From contig NZ_CP115483.1 in NCBI RefSeq assembly GCF_027627455.1, positions 2,170,001 to 2,234,000 on the forward strand: a DNA stretch of 64,000 nt. The letters are read 5' to 3'. The position numbers and the translations under genes are program-made. The notes beneath the pieces were generated by a model. It was not told where the DNA came from. It did not search any database and was given only the letters and a program-made list of their open reading frames with translations. Positions 37,911 through 46,866 of this stretch are shown one piece after another (positions within the stretch are counted from its first letter, which is position 1; every line of letters starts with the position of its first letter). Source of the DNA: Sphingobacterium sp. SYP-B4668 (GTDB lineage: Bacteria; Bacteroidota; Bacteroidia; Sphingobacteriales; Sphingobacteriaceae).

Positions 37911-39086
37911 ATGAAAAGTTATTTAATATTCATGTTGTTGATCTTAATGATTTTCCAAGCCTGTGGCGAATCGGAAATCGGACAATATCCGCTGGATGGA
38001 GATGCGCCAGGGCCAGTATCCAACATTTTCGTTGACAATCAGAAAGGGGCTGCGGTAATTTCCTACGATATTCCCAATGATGATGATCTATTGTATGTTA
38101 AGGCAGTCTATAAATTGGACAATGGCCAAGAAGTGCAACAAAAAACCTCTGCTTACGCCAATAGCATTCGAGTGGAAGGATTAGGTCAATCGAAAGAGCA
38201 GACTATCCAACTGTATACAGGGGATCGAAGCAAGAATGAGTCGAAGCCTATTTCTGTTGTAATTCATCCAGCCGATGCACCTATTTACGATGTGTTCAGT
38301 TCCTTGAAAATCAACAATGATTTTGGAGGAATCCGTTTGGAGTGGGACAACCCAACCAAATCCGATGTCGTGCTCACGATATTAAAGGCAGATGGAGGCA
38401 ATGAATTAGTAGAGGTCGATCATTTTTATACCAATACTAAAGTAGGGAAAGGGAATGTTCGAGGGTATGCAGCAGAAGAGCAAATGTTTGCGGTATATGT
38501 TCGCGATAGATGGCAAAACCATAGTGATACACTCATTGCCAGTTATCTTCCGTTGCATGAAGTAAGGTTGGATAAGAGCAAGTTTACGAAGTGGAATCCA
38601 CCTGGGATTCCTTATCAAGACTTAGCAAATCAAGGTTGGACAATACAGAAACTATGGGATAATAGTAAGGAAAATCCCGGCTTTAGTATGCCCACTTCTG
38701 CTAGGATACCCAATGATTTCACTTTTGATTTAGGTCAGTGGGCTACCTTAAGCCGATTTAAAATATATCATCGAGCCAGTAGTGCACAGCTATATACAGG
38801 CGCCAATATCAAACGATTCGAGGTTTGGGGTTCTGAGCACAACAATGTCAACGAGGACTTTAATACCTGGGTGAAATTGGGCGAGTATGAATCTAAGAAA
38901 CCAAGCGGTTTGCCCTTGGGACAGGTGTCCGAAGAGGATATGGATTATGCCTTTATCAAAGGGGAGGATTTTCAAGTTGAGTCTAGTCCTCGGGTTAGGT
39001 ATTTACGATTTATGGTCCACGAAACCTGGGGAGGGACCAGTTATGTACAAATTATGGAGGTGGATTTTTACGGGGATATTAAGTAA
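37911..39086 (+). CDS. Surface lipoprotein with DUF4959 / DUF5000-type (discoidin-like) domains
   Basis: A 391-residue lipoprotein (lipobox IFQAC, C18) of a type found after SusD genes in Bacteroidota glycan loci. Two fibronectin-like regions (about residues 25-115 and 120-220) precede a C-terminal carbohydrate-binding-like domain with FTKWNPPGIPYQD, FDLGQWATLSRFKIYHR and KRFEVWGS, which fits DUF5000. The ATG at 37911 gives the proper signal peptide; the earlier ATG at 37872 overlaps susD and adds 13 unlikely residues. Inference: it captures the glycan at the cell surface with SusD. The C-terminal domain is shared with the next gene. Confidence 0.82.
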   Translation: MKSYLIFMLLILMIFQACGESEIGQYPLDGDAPGPVSNIFVDNQKGAAVISYDIPNDDDLLYVKAVYKLDNGQEVQQKTSAYANSIRVEGLGQSKEQTIQLYTGDRSKNESKPISVVIHPADAPIYDVFSSLKINNDFGGIRLEWDNPTKSDVVLTILKADGGNELVEVDHFYTNTKVGKGNVRGYAAEEQMFAVYVRDRWQNHSDTLIASYLPLHEVRLDKSKFTKWNPPGIPYQDLANQGWTIQKLWDNSKENPGFSMPTSARIPNDFTFDLGQWATLSRFKIYHRASSAQLYTGANIKRFEVWGSEHNNVNEDFNTWVKLGEYESKKPSGLPLGQVSEEDMDYAFIKGEDFQVESSPRVRYLRFMVHETWGGTSYVQIMEVDFYGDIK

Positions 39087-39102
39087 TAAAAAAATAGAAA
39101 TT

Positions 39103-40314
39103 ATGAAGTCATTATATAAATTTTCCTACATATCAATCTTGATTTTAATGGGGGGAATAGGTTTAGGAGCGTGCTCTAAGATGAATGATCTACATGATGT
39201 TTATCTAAAAAAAGGCGAACAAATATACGTTGGACAACCAGATTCCGTAAAAGCTTATTCTGGCGATGGAAGAGTACTGATTAAATATTGGAACTCAGAC
39301 CCGAAATCGAAAAAAATCACGATTTATTGGAATACTCGGCATGATTCCGTTTTGTTGGATATCCCAGCAAAGGACAGGAAGGATGCAGTAGAGGTGTGGA
39401 TTGACAACCTGGAGGAAAAGAATTATTCGTTTGAACTAATCACCATGAATGCAAATTTTCAGCACCGTTCGATACCTTTGGAAATCAACACCAAGATTTT
39501 TGGAGTTAATTTTCAAGAGTCAATCCAGAATCGGAAGCTGAATTATTTGATTCGGGAAGCGATGGATGCACCTTTGCAAATCGGTTGGTTCGGTGCTGTT
39601 GAAAATAGTATCGGTCTGAACTTGGTTTATACCAATACCGCAAATCGTCTCGTGGATACTATCGTCGCTGCAGACCAATCTTTAACGGAATTAAAAGACT
39701 ATAAAAATAATCTCAAATATAGAACCATTTTTATACCGAATGAAAATGTGGTGGACAGTTTTTATACCGAATTTAAAGATATTTCGCCTCAGGTCGAATC
39801 TCCGATATCAAAAAGCAGTTTTTCCAAATGGAATCCGAACGGGATTCCTTATGGGGATGCTGGGGCGACCTATGATATTACTAAACTATGGAATGGTCAC
39901 CCAGATCAATTTTTTGTGTTCCCGATGCCGGCAGGTTTGCCGCATAGCTTTACCTTTGATATAGGCGTGGAGAAAAAACTCTCTCGAATTAGGCATTGGC
40001 AAAGGTTGACAACCTCCGTCGTTTATGCACAACAGAATTCTAGAAGATTTGAGATTTGGGGTAGTGCCTCTCCGGAGGTCACAGCAGATTTTAGCGGCTG
40101 GATTCGTCTGGGAACATTTGAGGTAATTAAACCTTCGGGATCGGGTTCAGTCTCCGCTGCAGATTTAGCCTATGCTAGCAAAGGAGAGGATTTTAAACTA
40201 GATCCGAATGCGCCTCCAGTTAGATACATCCGTTATGTGGTCTTATCAACCTGGAATGCGAACCCAACACACGGTGCGGTGGGAGAAGTGACTTTCTTTC
40301 AATTTGAACAATAA
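39103..40314 (+). CDS. Surface lipoprotein with DUF4998 and DUF5000-type domains
   Basis: A 403-residue lipoprotein with lipobox GLGAC (C24). The first half (MNDLHDVYLKKGEQIYVGQPDS, then DGRVLIKYWNSDPKSKKITIYWN) matches the DUF4998 type. The C-terminal third (FSKWNPNGIPYGDAG, FDIGVEKKLSRIRHWQR, RRFEIWGS) aligns with the C-terminal domain of the preceding protein. The start at 39103 was chosen for the signal peptide; an upstream in-frame ATG at 38887 lies inside the previous gene. Likely a surface glycan-binding protein of SusCD pair 2. Confidence 0.82.
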   Translation: MKSLYKFSYISILILMGGIGLGACSKMNDLHDVYLKKGEQIYVGQPDSVKAYSGDGRVLIKYWNSDPKSKKITIYWNTRHDSVLLDIPAKDRKDAVEVWIDNLEEKNYSFELITMNANFQHRSIPLEINTKIFGVNFQESIQNRKLNYLIREAMDAPLQIGWFGAVENSIGLNLVYTNTANRLVDTIVAADQSLTELKDYKNNLKYRTIFIPNENVVDSFYTEFKDISPQVESPISKSSFSKWNPNGIPYGDAGATYDITKLWNGHPDQFFVFPMPAGLPHSFTFDIGVEKKLSRIRHWQRLTTSVVYAQQNSRRFEIWGSASPEVTADFSGWIRLGTFEVIKPSGSGSVSAADLAYASKGEDFKLDPNAPPVRYIRYVVLSTWNANPTHGAVGEVTFFQFEQ

Positions 40315-40325
40315 ATCTAAAAATA

Positions 40326-41801
40326 ATGAGATCTAATCTAATCAAAGCTGGTTTGTTGACCATTGGACTAGTATGTTCGATGACCAATCAAGCGTGCAGT
40401 AAAAAAATAAATCAGGTTATTACGGAAAATAATCAAGCAAAAGTGACAAGTCTATTACCCAACAGGGGGTACCCAGGACAAACCATGACAATTGTAGGGA
40501 CATCTTTTGGAAGCGACGCTGAAAAAGTCAAGGTGGATTTTGGTGGAATAGTACTCAAACCTACTTCGGTGACAGATAAAGCAATTCAAGTGCTTATCCC
40601 AGAATTCAAAGGTCAATCTGACTTGGAGGTTTTGGTTTCAATCGATGGGAAACCATTGAACAAACAAAAATTTGAATACAAAGAGCGTGAAGGGGTTAGT
40701 CCATCGAGTGGAGGAACAAGGGTGACGAACTCCGGGCATCTAGTATCTAGTGAGATGTCAGAAATTCGGAAAGTCAGAGGTTATGGTCCCTTTGTTGCTC
40801 TAAAAGATGGTGGTATTTTCACGGTGCCTGAAGGGAGTGTTGATGCTTATATTAGTAGAGATGAGGGAGTTAATTGGGTCGGTGTGCCCGTGCTTTCAGC
40901 TGAGAGTTTTTCAATGTGGACCCCTACGGTCACCGTTGCCTTGGATGGAACCATCGTGGTTGCGTTCAGTAATGGAAAGGAATTGAAACCCTTGAAATGG
41001 AATAAAACGACCCATTCCTATGATCCGAACGCCGCCCTGCCGACTTATACCGTCAGGAGTACCGATGGAGGCAGAACATGGGAAAAGCCAGTTAAATTGC
41101 ATTCGGAATGGACAGGAATGATTCGCGATATCGTTACCCTGAAAAATGGAGCAATTGTTGTCTCTACTATGAAAATGCTCAATAATCCAGGTCGACACAC
41201 GGTTTTGACTTATACTTCCAAAGATCAAGGGAAAACCTGGGCTGCTAGTAATATCCTGGATCAATCAGGAGCCGCAGGGGATCATGCCGGATATATGGAG
41301 GCCACCCTTAAGGAATTGAAAGATGGACGCTTGTGGATGCTAATCCGTACCAATTTTGATTATTTGTATGAAACGTTTTCCTCGGATGATGGTAAAACAT
41401 GGTCTGATCCTCAAAAAACATCTATTGAAGCGAGCTCATCACCTCCTGCGTTCAAAAGATTGGCCAGTGGTCGTTTAGTGCTGGTTTGGAATAGATTGTA
41501 TCCTGAAGGTAAGACAGACTATTTTAGATTAGGTGGAGATTCCAACTTAGTGGAGAGGCCTACCATCTGGCATAGGGATGAATTATCGATTATGTTCTCA
41601 GATGATGAGGGAAAAACTTGGTCAAGGCCGAAAGTCATTGCAAAAAATCACTTACATGCTCCGTCAACTCTTGCAAATGCTTGGGACAGCACAAAATGGT
41701 TATCCTATCCACATTTATTTGAGTTAAAGCCAGGTGTTATTTGGTTAACAACAGGCCACGGTGGTCTAAAAATTGAGTTTAATGAAAATGATTACTTGTA
41801 A
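40326..41801 (+). CDS. BNR/Asp-box (sialidase-like) lipoprotein with IPT/TIG domain
   Basis: A 491-residue exported protein. After a lipoprotein signal (TNQAC, C24) comes an IPT/TIG domain (about residues 38-118: VTSLLPNRGYPGQTMTIVG). Then comes a BNR propeller with Asp boxes SRDEGVNW, STDGGRTW, SKDQGKTW, SSDDGKTW and SDDEGKTW. The propeller differs from the two shorter BNR proteins of the island and has no visible F/Y-R-I-P motif. IPT domains often space surface enzymes from the membrane. Inference: cell-surface glycosidase or glycan-binding propeller acting before import by SusCD pair 2. Its last 29 nt reach past the 41773 ATG of the following frame, but the next gene really starts at 41836. 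Confidence 0.82.
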   Translation: MRSNLIKAGLLTIGLVCSMTNQACSKKINQVITENNQAKVTSLLPNRGYPGQTMTIVGTSFGSDAEKVKVDFGGIVLKPTSVTDKAIQVLIPEFKGQSDLEVLVSIDGKPLNKQKFEYKEREGVSPSSGGTRVTNSGHLVSSEMSEIRKVRGYGPFVALKDGGIFTVPEGSVDAYISRDEGVNWVGVPVLSAESFSMWTPTVTVALDGTIVVAFSNGKELKPLKWNKTTHSYDPNAALPTYTVRSTDGGRTWEKPVKLHSEWTGMIRDIVTLKNGAIVVSTMKMLNNPGRHTVLTYTSKDQGKTWAASNILDQSGAAGDHAGYMEATLKELKDGRLWMLIRTNFDYLYETFSSDDGKTWSDPQKTSIEASSSPPAFKRLASGRLVLVWNRLYPEGKTDYFRLGGDSNLVERPTIWHRDELSIMFSDDEGKTWSRPKVIAKNHLHAPSTLANAWDSTKWLSYPHLFELKPGVIWLTTGHGGLKIEFNENDYL

Positions 41802-41835
41802 AATTTTAAATGTCAAAATATTGAAAGATTTAAAT

Positions 41836-42927
41836 ATGAAAACAAAAAAAATAAATTTATTGCTATTACTTTTTCTTTTTGGAGCCTTTCAAGCTCATGG
41901 ACAGGAAATATCAAAAGAGACTTTGGTCTTAAAGTTAGCACCTTCTGCAGGAAATCCTCGAAACAGTGAAGGAGACTTCGTTCAACTGAAAAATGGAAAT
42001 ATTCTATTTGTTTACAGTCGATATTTTGGAACCTCAGATAGTGATCATGGAACAGCAGTTTTAGCCGCTAGATACTCGGACAATCAAGGAAAGACTTGGT
42101 CCAAGGAAGATCGGACAATTGTGAAGCAGGATGGAAAGATGAATGTGATGTCAGTTTCATTATTGAGATTAAGAGACAAGCGAATTGCCTTATTTTATTT
42201 AAGAAAGAATTCGGTGACAGATTGTATACCTATGGTTCGTTATTCTAGTGATGAGGGAGAGACTTGGTCAGAAGCTATACAAGTGGTTCAAGATAAGGCT
42301 GGTTATTTTGTCTTAAATAATAATCGGGTTATCCAGTTAAAGAATGGCCGCTTAATTATGGCGGTTGCTTTGCACCATACACCGAATGGCGTTTGGCAAG
42401 GCAAGGCAGATTTATATGCATATTATTCTGATGATAGTGGACAGACTTGGAAATCTAGCAAACAGGTTCCGAATGCTACCGATATTATCACCCAGGAACC
42501 TGGATTAGTAGAATTAAATGGGGATAGGTTAATGATGTTTATCCGAGCAAGCGGGGGGAAGCAACAGCTTTCTTATTCTGAAGATAAAGGGATGACATGG
42601 TCGGCTATTGAAGCGAGCAGTATAGTCTCACCTTTATCGCCTGCCAGTATTGCTAGAATTCCAAAAACTGGAGATTTACTATTGGTATGGAACAATAGTA
42701 CAAAAGGGAGGACCCCGTTGACATCAGCCATTTCAAAAGATGAGGGAAAAACATGGGAGAACATCAAGGTGATAGAATCCGATCCGGATGGATGGTATTG
42801 TTATATCGCTATTCACTTTTTGAAGAAAAATGTTTTGCTAAGTTATTGTGCGGGTAGTCAGAAAGACAACAGTTACTTAAATATTACCGATGTAAGAAAC
42901 ATTGATTTGAAATGGTTTTACAAATAG
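41836..42927 (+). CDS. BNR/Asp-box (sialidase-like) secreted protein 2
   Basis: A 363-residue secreted protein with a plain signal peptide (cleaved near AHG-Q). It is the close paralog of the lipoprotein at 19389-20519: the two share LAPS..NPRNSEG, MNVMSVSLLRL, KGYF/AGYFVLNN.RVIQL and PDGWYCY. Five Asp boxes are visible (SDNQGKTW, SSDEGETW, SDDSGQTW, SEDKGMTW, SKDEGKTW). The ATG at 41836 is chosen for the signal peptide. One copy is lipidated and this one is apparently periplasmic or secreted, so the pair may act at different cell locations. It closes the island. Confidence 0.85.
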   Translation: MKTKKINLLLLLFLFGAFQAHGQEISKETLVLKLAPSAGNPRNSEGDFVQLKNGNILFVYSRYFGTSDSDHGTAVLAARYSDNQGKTWSKEDRTIVKQDGKMNVMSVSLLRLRDKRIALFYLRKNSVTDCIPMVRYSSDEGETWSEAIQVVQDKAGYFVLNNNRVIQLKNGRLIMAVALHHTPNGVWQGKADLYAYYSDDSGQTWKSSKQVPNATDIITQEPGLVELNGDRLMMFIRASGGKQQLSYSEDKGMTWSAIEASSIVSPLSPASIARIPKTGDLLLVWNNSTKGRTPLTSAISKDEGKTWENIKVIESDPDGWYCYIAIHFLKKNVLLSYCAGSQKDNSYLNITDVRNIDLKWFYK

Positions 42928-43249
42928 TAAATGAGTAAAAGTATTCGACCAAACCTAATTATTTATTGAGTGGAAGCCTGGAGATGTGCGGTTAATTGTT
43001 CTTGGAATCTATACTGGTATTATTCATGTTTTTTCCTCCAAACCAATTGCCGACCATCTTCATCCTCGCAATTAAACTTTACACATTTCAAGATTAAACT
43101 ATAGCATTCTTTTATGATAAGCCTAGATACTTAATTACCTATCTTGATTTTGGTTTCTTTTGATTAACACTTTGCTCTGTGTATACAAAAGTCATTGTGC
43201 GGAATACAAAATATTAGGTTAATAAATACTGTGTGCTAGGTGAATATTA

Positions 43250-43518
43250 TTATTTCTTCAAAGCATCAGCAAATTCCCGTGAAGCCGGAGGCTGGAATAG
43301 CCTAAATGTTTTCATGCTCATAAATACGTCTTTGATTGCTGCCGGACTGATAATCCATTCTTGATCAAAAGTATTAGCATGTACTTAGCTTCAAATATAT
43401 TGTATGTAAGCGTCCCATAATCTAGTTTACTATATCGATTTTGGTCATAGATAAGATTTTTCGAATATAGCTCTATCGTAAGACCTAATCCTGCAGAGGA
43501 AGTCCAAGCATTCAACAA
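43250..43518 (-). pseudogene. Frameshifted C-terminal gene remnant, family unknown
   Basis: Two overlapping minus-strand frames look like one broken protein. The upstream part reads SSAGLGLTIELYSKNLIY and SKLDYGTLTYNIFEAKY. The downstream part, in another frame, reads ANTFDQEWIISPAAIKDVF and FQPPASREFADALKK before TAA at 43250-43252. Both have protein-like composition and meet near 43383. I do not recognise the family. Confidence 0.4.
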
Positions 43519-43616
43519 GATTTATCCCATTTTTTAATGTGGAATACTTAATGGGATTACTACAAATAAGAAATATTTCATTAAGCTCTTCTTGTGATCA
43601 AGTCAAGTATTAAACC

Positions 43617-43660
43617 AGCCTTTACATAGCCTTACCTTAGCCAATTGCTATGTAAAGGCT
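43617..43660. repeat. 14-bp perfect inverted repeat
   Basis: AGCCTTTACATAGC (43617-43630) and GCTATGTAAAGGCT (43647-43660) form a perfect stem around 16 nt. The flanks TTAAACC (before) and AGTTTAA (after 43669) extend the symmetry imperfectly. No T-run follows, so it is not a classical terminator; it may be a decayed mobile-element end. Confidence 0.6.
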
Positions 43661-43905
43661 GTACTAAGGCTAGTTTAAAAGTTGCTTAAGGTAGAAGTTG
43701 TGCCTAATTAAATGTTGATTTGTTTTAGATTAAAAATCTAATGATTTGAAGCTGTGATAATTCTAAATGATGGATTTAATGGCCCTCTTCGAGATAAATT
43801 CGACAGCGCATTTTTGAAGGCTTACAAGTGGTCAGGTGTTCGTTAGTGTAAAGTACTAAAGGCTTATGTGGTGGGGTCATCACATAATGGGCCATATGGA
43901 AACAA

Positions 43906-43935
43906 TTTTGTGTGCTTGACGTTAAGCACACAAAA
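43906..43935. repeat. 12-bp perfect inverted repeat
   Basis: TTTTGTGTGCTT and AAGCACACAAAA flank a 6-nt loop (gacgtt). It lies about 110 bp beyond the nhaA stop and could be a transcript end on either strand, although the T-rich side is at the wrong end for a typical + strand terminator. Confidence 0.55.
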
Positions 43936-43955
43936 AGGGATGGAAGCTTAGAATC

Positions 43956-43995
43956 TGTGAACCTCACTCTAGATTTGATTAAGGTGAGGCTCACA
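43956..43995. repeat. 12-bp imperfect inverted repeat behind nhaA
   Basis: TGTGAACCTCAC (43956-43967) and GTGAGGCTCACA (43984-43995) pair with one mismatch around 16 nt. It lies about 50 bp after the nhaA stop on the minus strand and may stabilise or end that transcript. Confidence 0.45.
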
Positions 43996-44045
43996 ACGTA
44001 TGAAATTATCATGCAACCTCTCTGTATCCTATAGAATAAGGTATG

Positions 44046-45224
44046 CTAGTTGTTGATTTTTTGCTTTTTGCTTGCTGTAGATAGTAATATATATCCCATC
44101 AATCCGGAAAGTAAGGAGCCAATCAGTACGGCAAACTTTGCTTCTTCAATCATCAATTCGTTGTCAAAAGAGAGGATGGAAATAAAGATAGACATGGTAA
44201 ATCCTATCCCAGCGAGGAGTCCCACACCTACTATGTGTGACCAATTTGCTCCTTCAGGGAGTGTGCTTATTTTCAATTTAGTAGAAATGAAGCAAGTGGT
44301 CAAAATACCTAGACTCTTGCCGACGATAAGCCCAGCAATAATACCAATTCCAAGGGTCGAGGTCAGTCCGGCAATCATATCTTGATGTATGGTGATATTG
44401 GTATTGGCCAATGCAAATAAGGGAATAATTAGAAAATTGACAGGTCTAGTTAAGGCATGTTCCAATTTTTCAAGTGGTGATTCCTTTGCATCGGGAGTGG
44501 TAGGAAGGGTCATCGCCACCAATACACCAGCGATAGTGGCATGTATGCCGGAGTGGTGAATGAAATACCAGATAAAAACACCAGGTATCAGATAGGCCCA
44601 GATGTTTTTGACCCCAAGTTTGTTAAGCGCCAATAAGGCTAAGAAAATACCTAAGGCGTACATCAAATAGGTGAAGTGTAAATCACCAGAATAGAAAATG
44701 GCAATTACTAAGATGGCCAATAGATCATCCACAATGGCTAGTGCCGCGAGGAAAATCTTTAAGCTCGCAGGGACTTTGTTGCCCAACATGGTGATTACCG
44801 CCAACGCAAATGCAATATCGGTGGCCATTGGGATACCCCAACCATGATGGCTATCGGTACCTTGGTTGATGACGGCATAAATCGCAGCAGGTAGAATTGC
44901 GCCACCTATAGCAGCGAGGATGGGTAATAAGGCTTTTTTTGGAGAGGAGAGTTCGCCTTCGACCAGTTCTCTTTTGATTTCAAGACCTACTAATAGAAAG
45001 AAAATCGCCATGAGACCATCGTTAATCCAAAGCAAAATCGGATAGCGAAGTTGTATCGCCTCACTTTCATAGCCTATCTGGTGGTTGAGAAAGCCAGATA
45101 GATAGCCCGCAAGCGGTGAGTTAGCTACTAGGAGTGAAATGATGACACAGCTGAATAAGATAATCCCGCCAGCGGTACTCGACTTTAAAAATTGCTTAAA
45201 AACAGTTAGATTAATAAGATTCAT
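44046..45224 (-). CDS. nhaA: Na+/H+ antiporter NhaA
   Basis: An inner-membrane antiporter that exports Na+ in exchange for protons and helps with pH and salt tolerance. At 392 residues it has the family length, with about 12 helices. The paired aspartates of the ion site are visible in ALAIVDDLLAI, preceded by the conserved MATDIAFALAVITMLG. The C-terminal GVGLLAGIGFTMSIFI block is conserved too. It is a single gene, divergent in neither operon, with its ATG at 45224. Confidence 0.96.
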   Translation of the reverse strand: MNLINLTVFKQFLKSSTAGGIILFSCVIISLLVANSPLAGYLSGFLNHQIGYESEAIQLRYPILLWINDGLMAIFFLLVGLEIKRELVEGELSSPKKALLPILAAIGGAILPAAIYAVINQGTDSHHGWGIPMATDIAFALAVITMLGNKVPASLKIFLAALAIVDDLLAILVIAIFYSGDLHFTYLMYALGIFLALLALNKLGVKNIWAYLIPGVFIWYFIHHSGIHATIAGVLVAMTLPTTPDAKESPLEKLEHALTRPVNFLIIPLFALANTNITIHQDMIAGLTSTLGIGIIAGLIVGKSLGILTTCFISTKLKISTLPEGANWSHIVGVGLLAGIGFTMSIFISILSFDNELMIEEAKFAVLIGSLLSGLMGYILLSTASKKQKINN

Positions 45225-45337
45225 ACCTCAAATCTACGGTTTTCAGTTCAAACTTCCCTTCTAAATCTGGGCGAATCGCTCAGATTTAGAAGGGAAGTAA
45301 AATGTTGGTCAGAGGTTTTGAAAGGAAAAACTATTTT

Positions 45338-46702
45338 TTAGTTTTCGTAATTATCGTGTCGGGCGTCGAAGGCATCAAATAGTTTTTTGAGTTCGGATGC
45401 TATCTCTGGATACTCCTCAATGACGTTGGTTCGTTCACTTGGATCGTAGGCTACATTGAAGAGTTCTCGAGCTGCTTCATAGGACTTTCCAGAATTGTTA
45501 TTAATACCAGCAGGTAATTCGCGATACTTCCAACTGTCTTTTCTGACAGCCTCCACTTTTCCGTGATTCACTAAATAAATGGGCCTATGATGGTAGGTCT
45601 TGGGGTCTACTTGGCCAGTTAGCAAGGTAGCGATAGATTGTCCATCCAATGTTCTTTTTGCAGGGAGCGTGGCCCCTGTCCATTCTGCCAAAGTCGGGAG
45701 CACGTCTACGTTGCTGATGGGTGTACGGATTACAGACGGTGCAAGGTGGCCTTTCCAATACATAATAAAAGGTACACGAACGCCTCCTTCATAGGTTTGT
45801 GCTTTGGAACCCCGGAACATGCCCGCTGTGCCCACATGCCAGTTTTTGGTAATACCATCCTGGCTCATGCGTACGGGGTACTCGATCCAAGGGCCATTGT
45901 CACTTGAGAATACAAAAATGGTATTATCAGCTAATCCTCTCTTTTCGAGGGCCTGCCACATAATCTGGAGCTGATGGTCGAGGTCTTCGAGGACAGCCCC
46001 CAATGGCCCTGCAAAATGCAGCTCTTTCATGCGGTTGGACACAGCAGCGGTACCAACAGGGAGGTGTGGCATGTTATGGGCATAGTAAAGAAAGAATGGC
46101 TTCTCTTGTTTCTGATCGGCGATAAAATGGAGGACTTCATCGGTATAGATGCGGCTCAATGTCGAATCGGGAGGACGGCTGACAACGGGAGTCTGATTCC
46201 TGAATATTTTGATGGTGGTGTCGGTCTTGACATATGGGTCACGATAGTCATGGCTGTACATCATGCCATAGAAATAATCGAATCCTTGTGCATTTGGGTG
46301 ATATTCACGACGATCACCGAGGTGCCACTTACCTATCAATGCCGTTCGATATCCACGGTCTTTTAATATTTCGGCGAGGGTTACCTCTTGGGGTGGAAGT
46401 CCATTGCTGGCTCCAGGGCCAATGGGGTCAGGGAGGTTGTAGCGGGAGGCGTATCTCCCTGTTAATAAGGAGGCTCTCGAAGGGGTGCACGAAGGACTAG
46501 TGACGACATAGTCGGTAGCGCGGATGCCTTGGGCTGCCATACGGTCCAAGAATGGTGTTGAGATGCTGGGATTGCCGTAGCAGCTCAAATCTGAATAGCC
46601 GAGATCGTCTGTTAGGACAAAAATGATGTTAGGTGAATGCTGCGCGTGTCCCAAAGTGGCCATGAAGCAGCCTAGTATTATCATAATAGGTTTAAAGCTC
46701 AT
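45338..46702 (-). CDS. Secreted sulfatase (formylglycine-dependent, arylsulfatase family)
   Basis: A type I sulfatase of 454 residues with a signal peptide (cleaved near GHA-Q). The fGly signature is SCTPSRASLLTGR, with C72 to be converted by an anaerobic or aerobic maturase not seen here. Metal ligands D32 and D33 lie in VLTDDLGYSD; FVFSSDNGPW and IGKWHLGD match the active-site blocks. Such enzymes desulfate host or algal glycans. It lies between nhaA and an M60-type peptidase gene on the other strand, so a role in sulfated mucin-type glycans is possible but inferred. Confidence 0.92.
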   Translation of the reverse strand: MSFKPIMIILGCFMATLGHAQHSPNIIFVLTDDLGYSDLSCYGNPSISTPFLDRMAAQGIRATDYVVTSPSCTPSRASLLTGRYASRYNLPDPIGPGASNGLPPQEVTLAEILKDRGYRTALIGKWHLGDRREYHPNAQGFDYFYGMMYSHDYRDPYVKTDTTIKIFRNQTPVVSRPPDSTLSRIYTDEVLHFIADQKQEKPFFLYYAHNMPHLPVGTAAVSNRMKELHFAGPLGAVLEDLDHQLQIMWQALEKRGLADNTIFVFSSDNGPWIEYPVRMSQDGITKNWHVGTAGMFRGSKAQTYEGGVRVPFIMYWKGHLAPSVIRTPISNVDVLPTLAEWTGATLPAKRTLDGQSIATLLTGQVDPKTYHHRPIYLVNHGKVEAVRKDSWKYRELPAGINNNSGKSYEAARELFNVAYDPSERTNVIEEYPEIASELKKLFDAFDARHDNYEN

Positions 46703-46866
46703 AGGTTTAAAATTAGTAATTTATTGTGGAACGGTATAAAGATATATCAATATACTGGGGTGCTGGGTAGTGTCATAATCATTTAATGTAAACTTAATCC
46801 GGTGAGACTACTTTCAAGGGATAGGCCGTCTTACCTTTATCGATATATTATGATAAAGGGAGGTTT

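Larger units (their letters stand above)
42928..44045. other. 1.1-kb gene-poor, hairpin-rich gap with a decayed gene
   Basis: No intact gene is found between the island and nhaA. The gap holds a frameshifted minus-strand gene remnant (43250-43518) and three inverted repeats (43617-43660, 43906-43935, 43956-43995), annotated separately. The rest is AT-rich. The structure suggests a former insertion or recombination boundary at the right end of the island. Confidence 0.6.
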
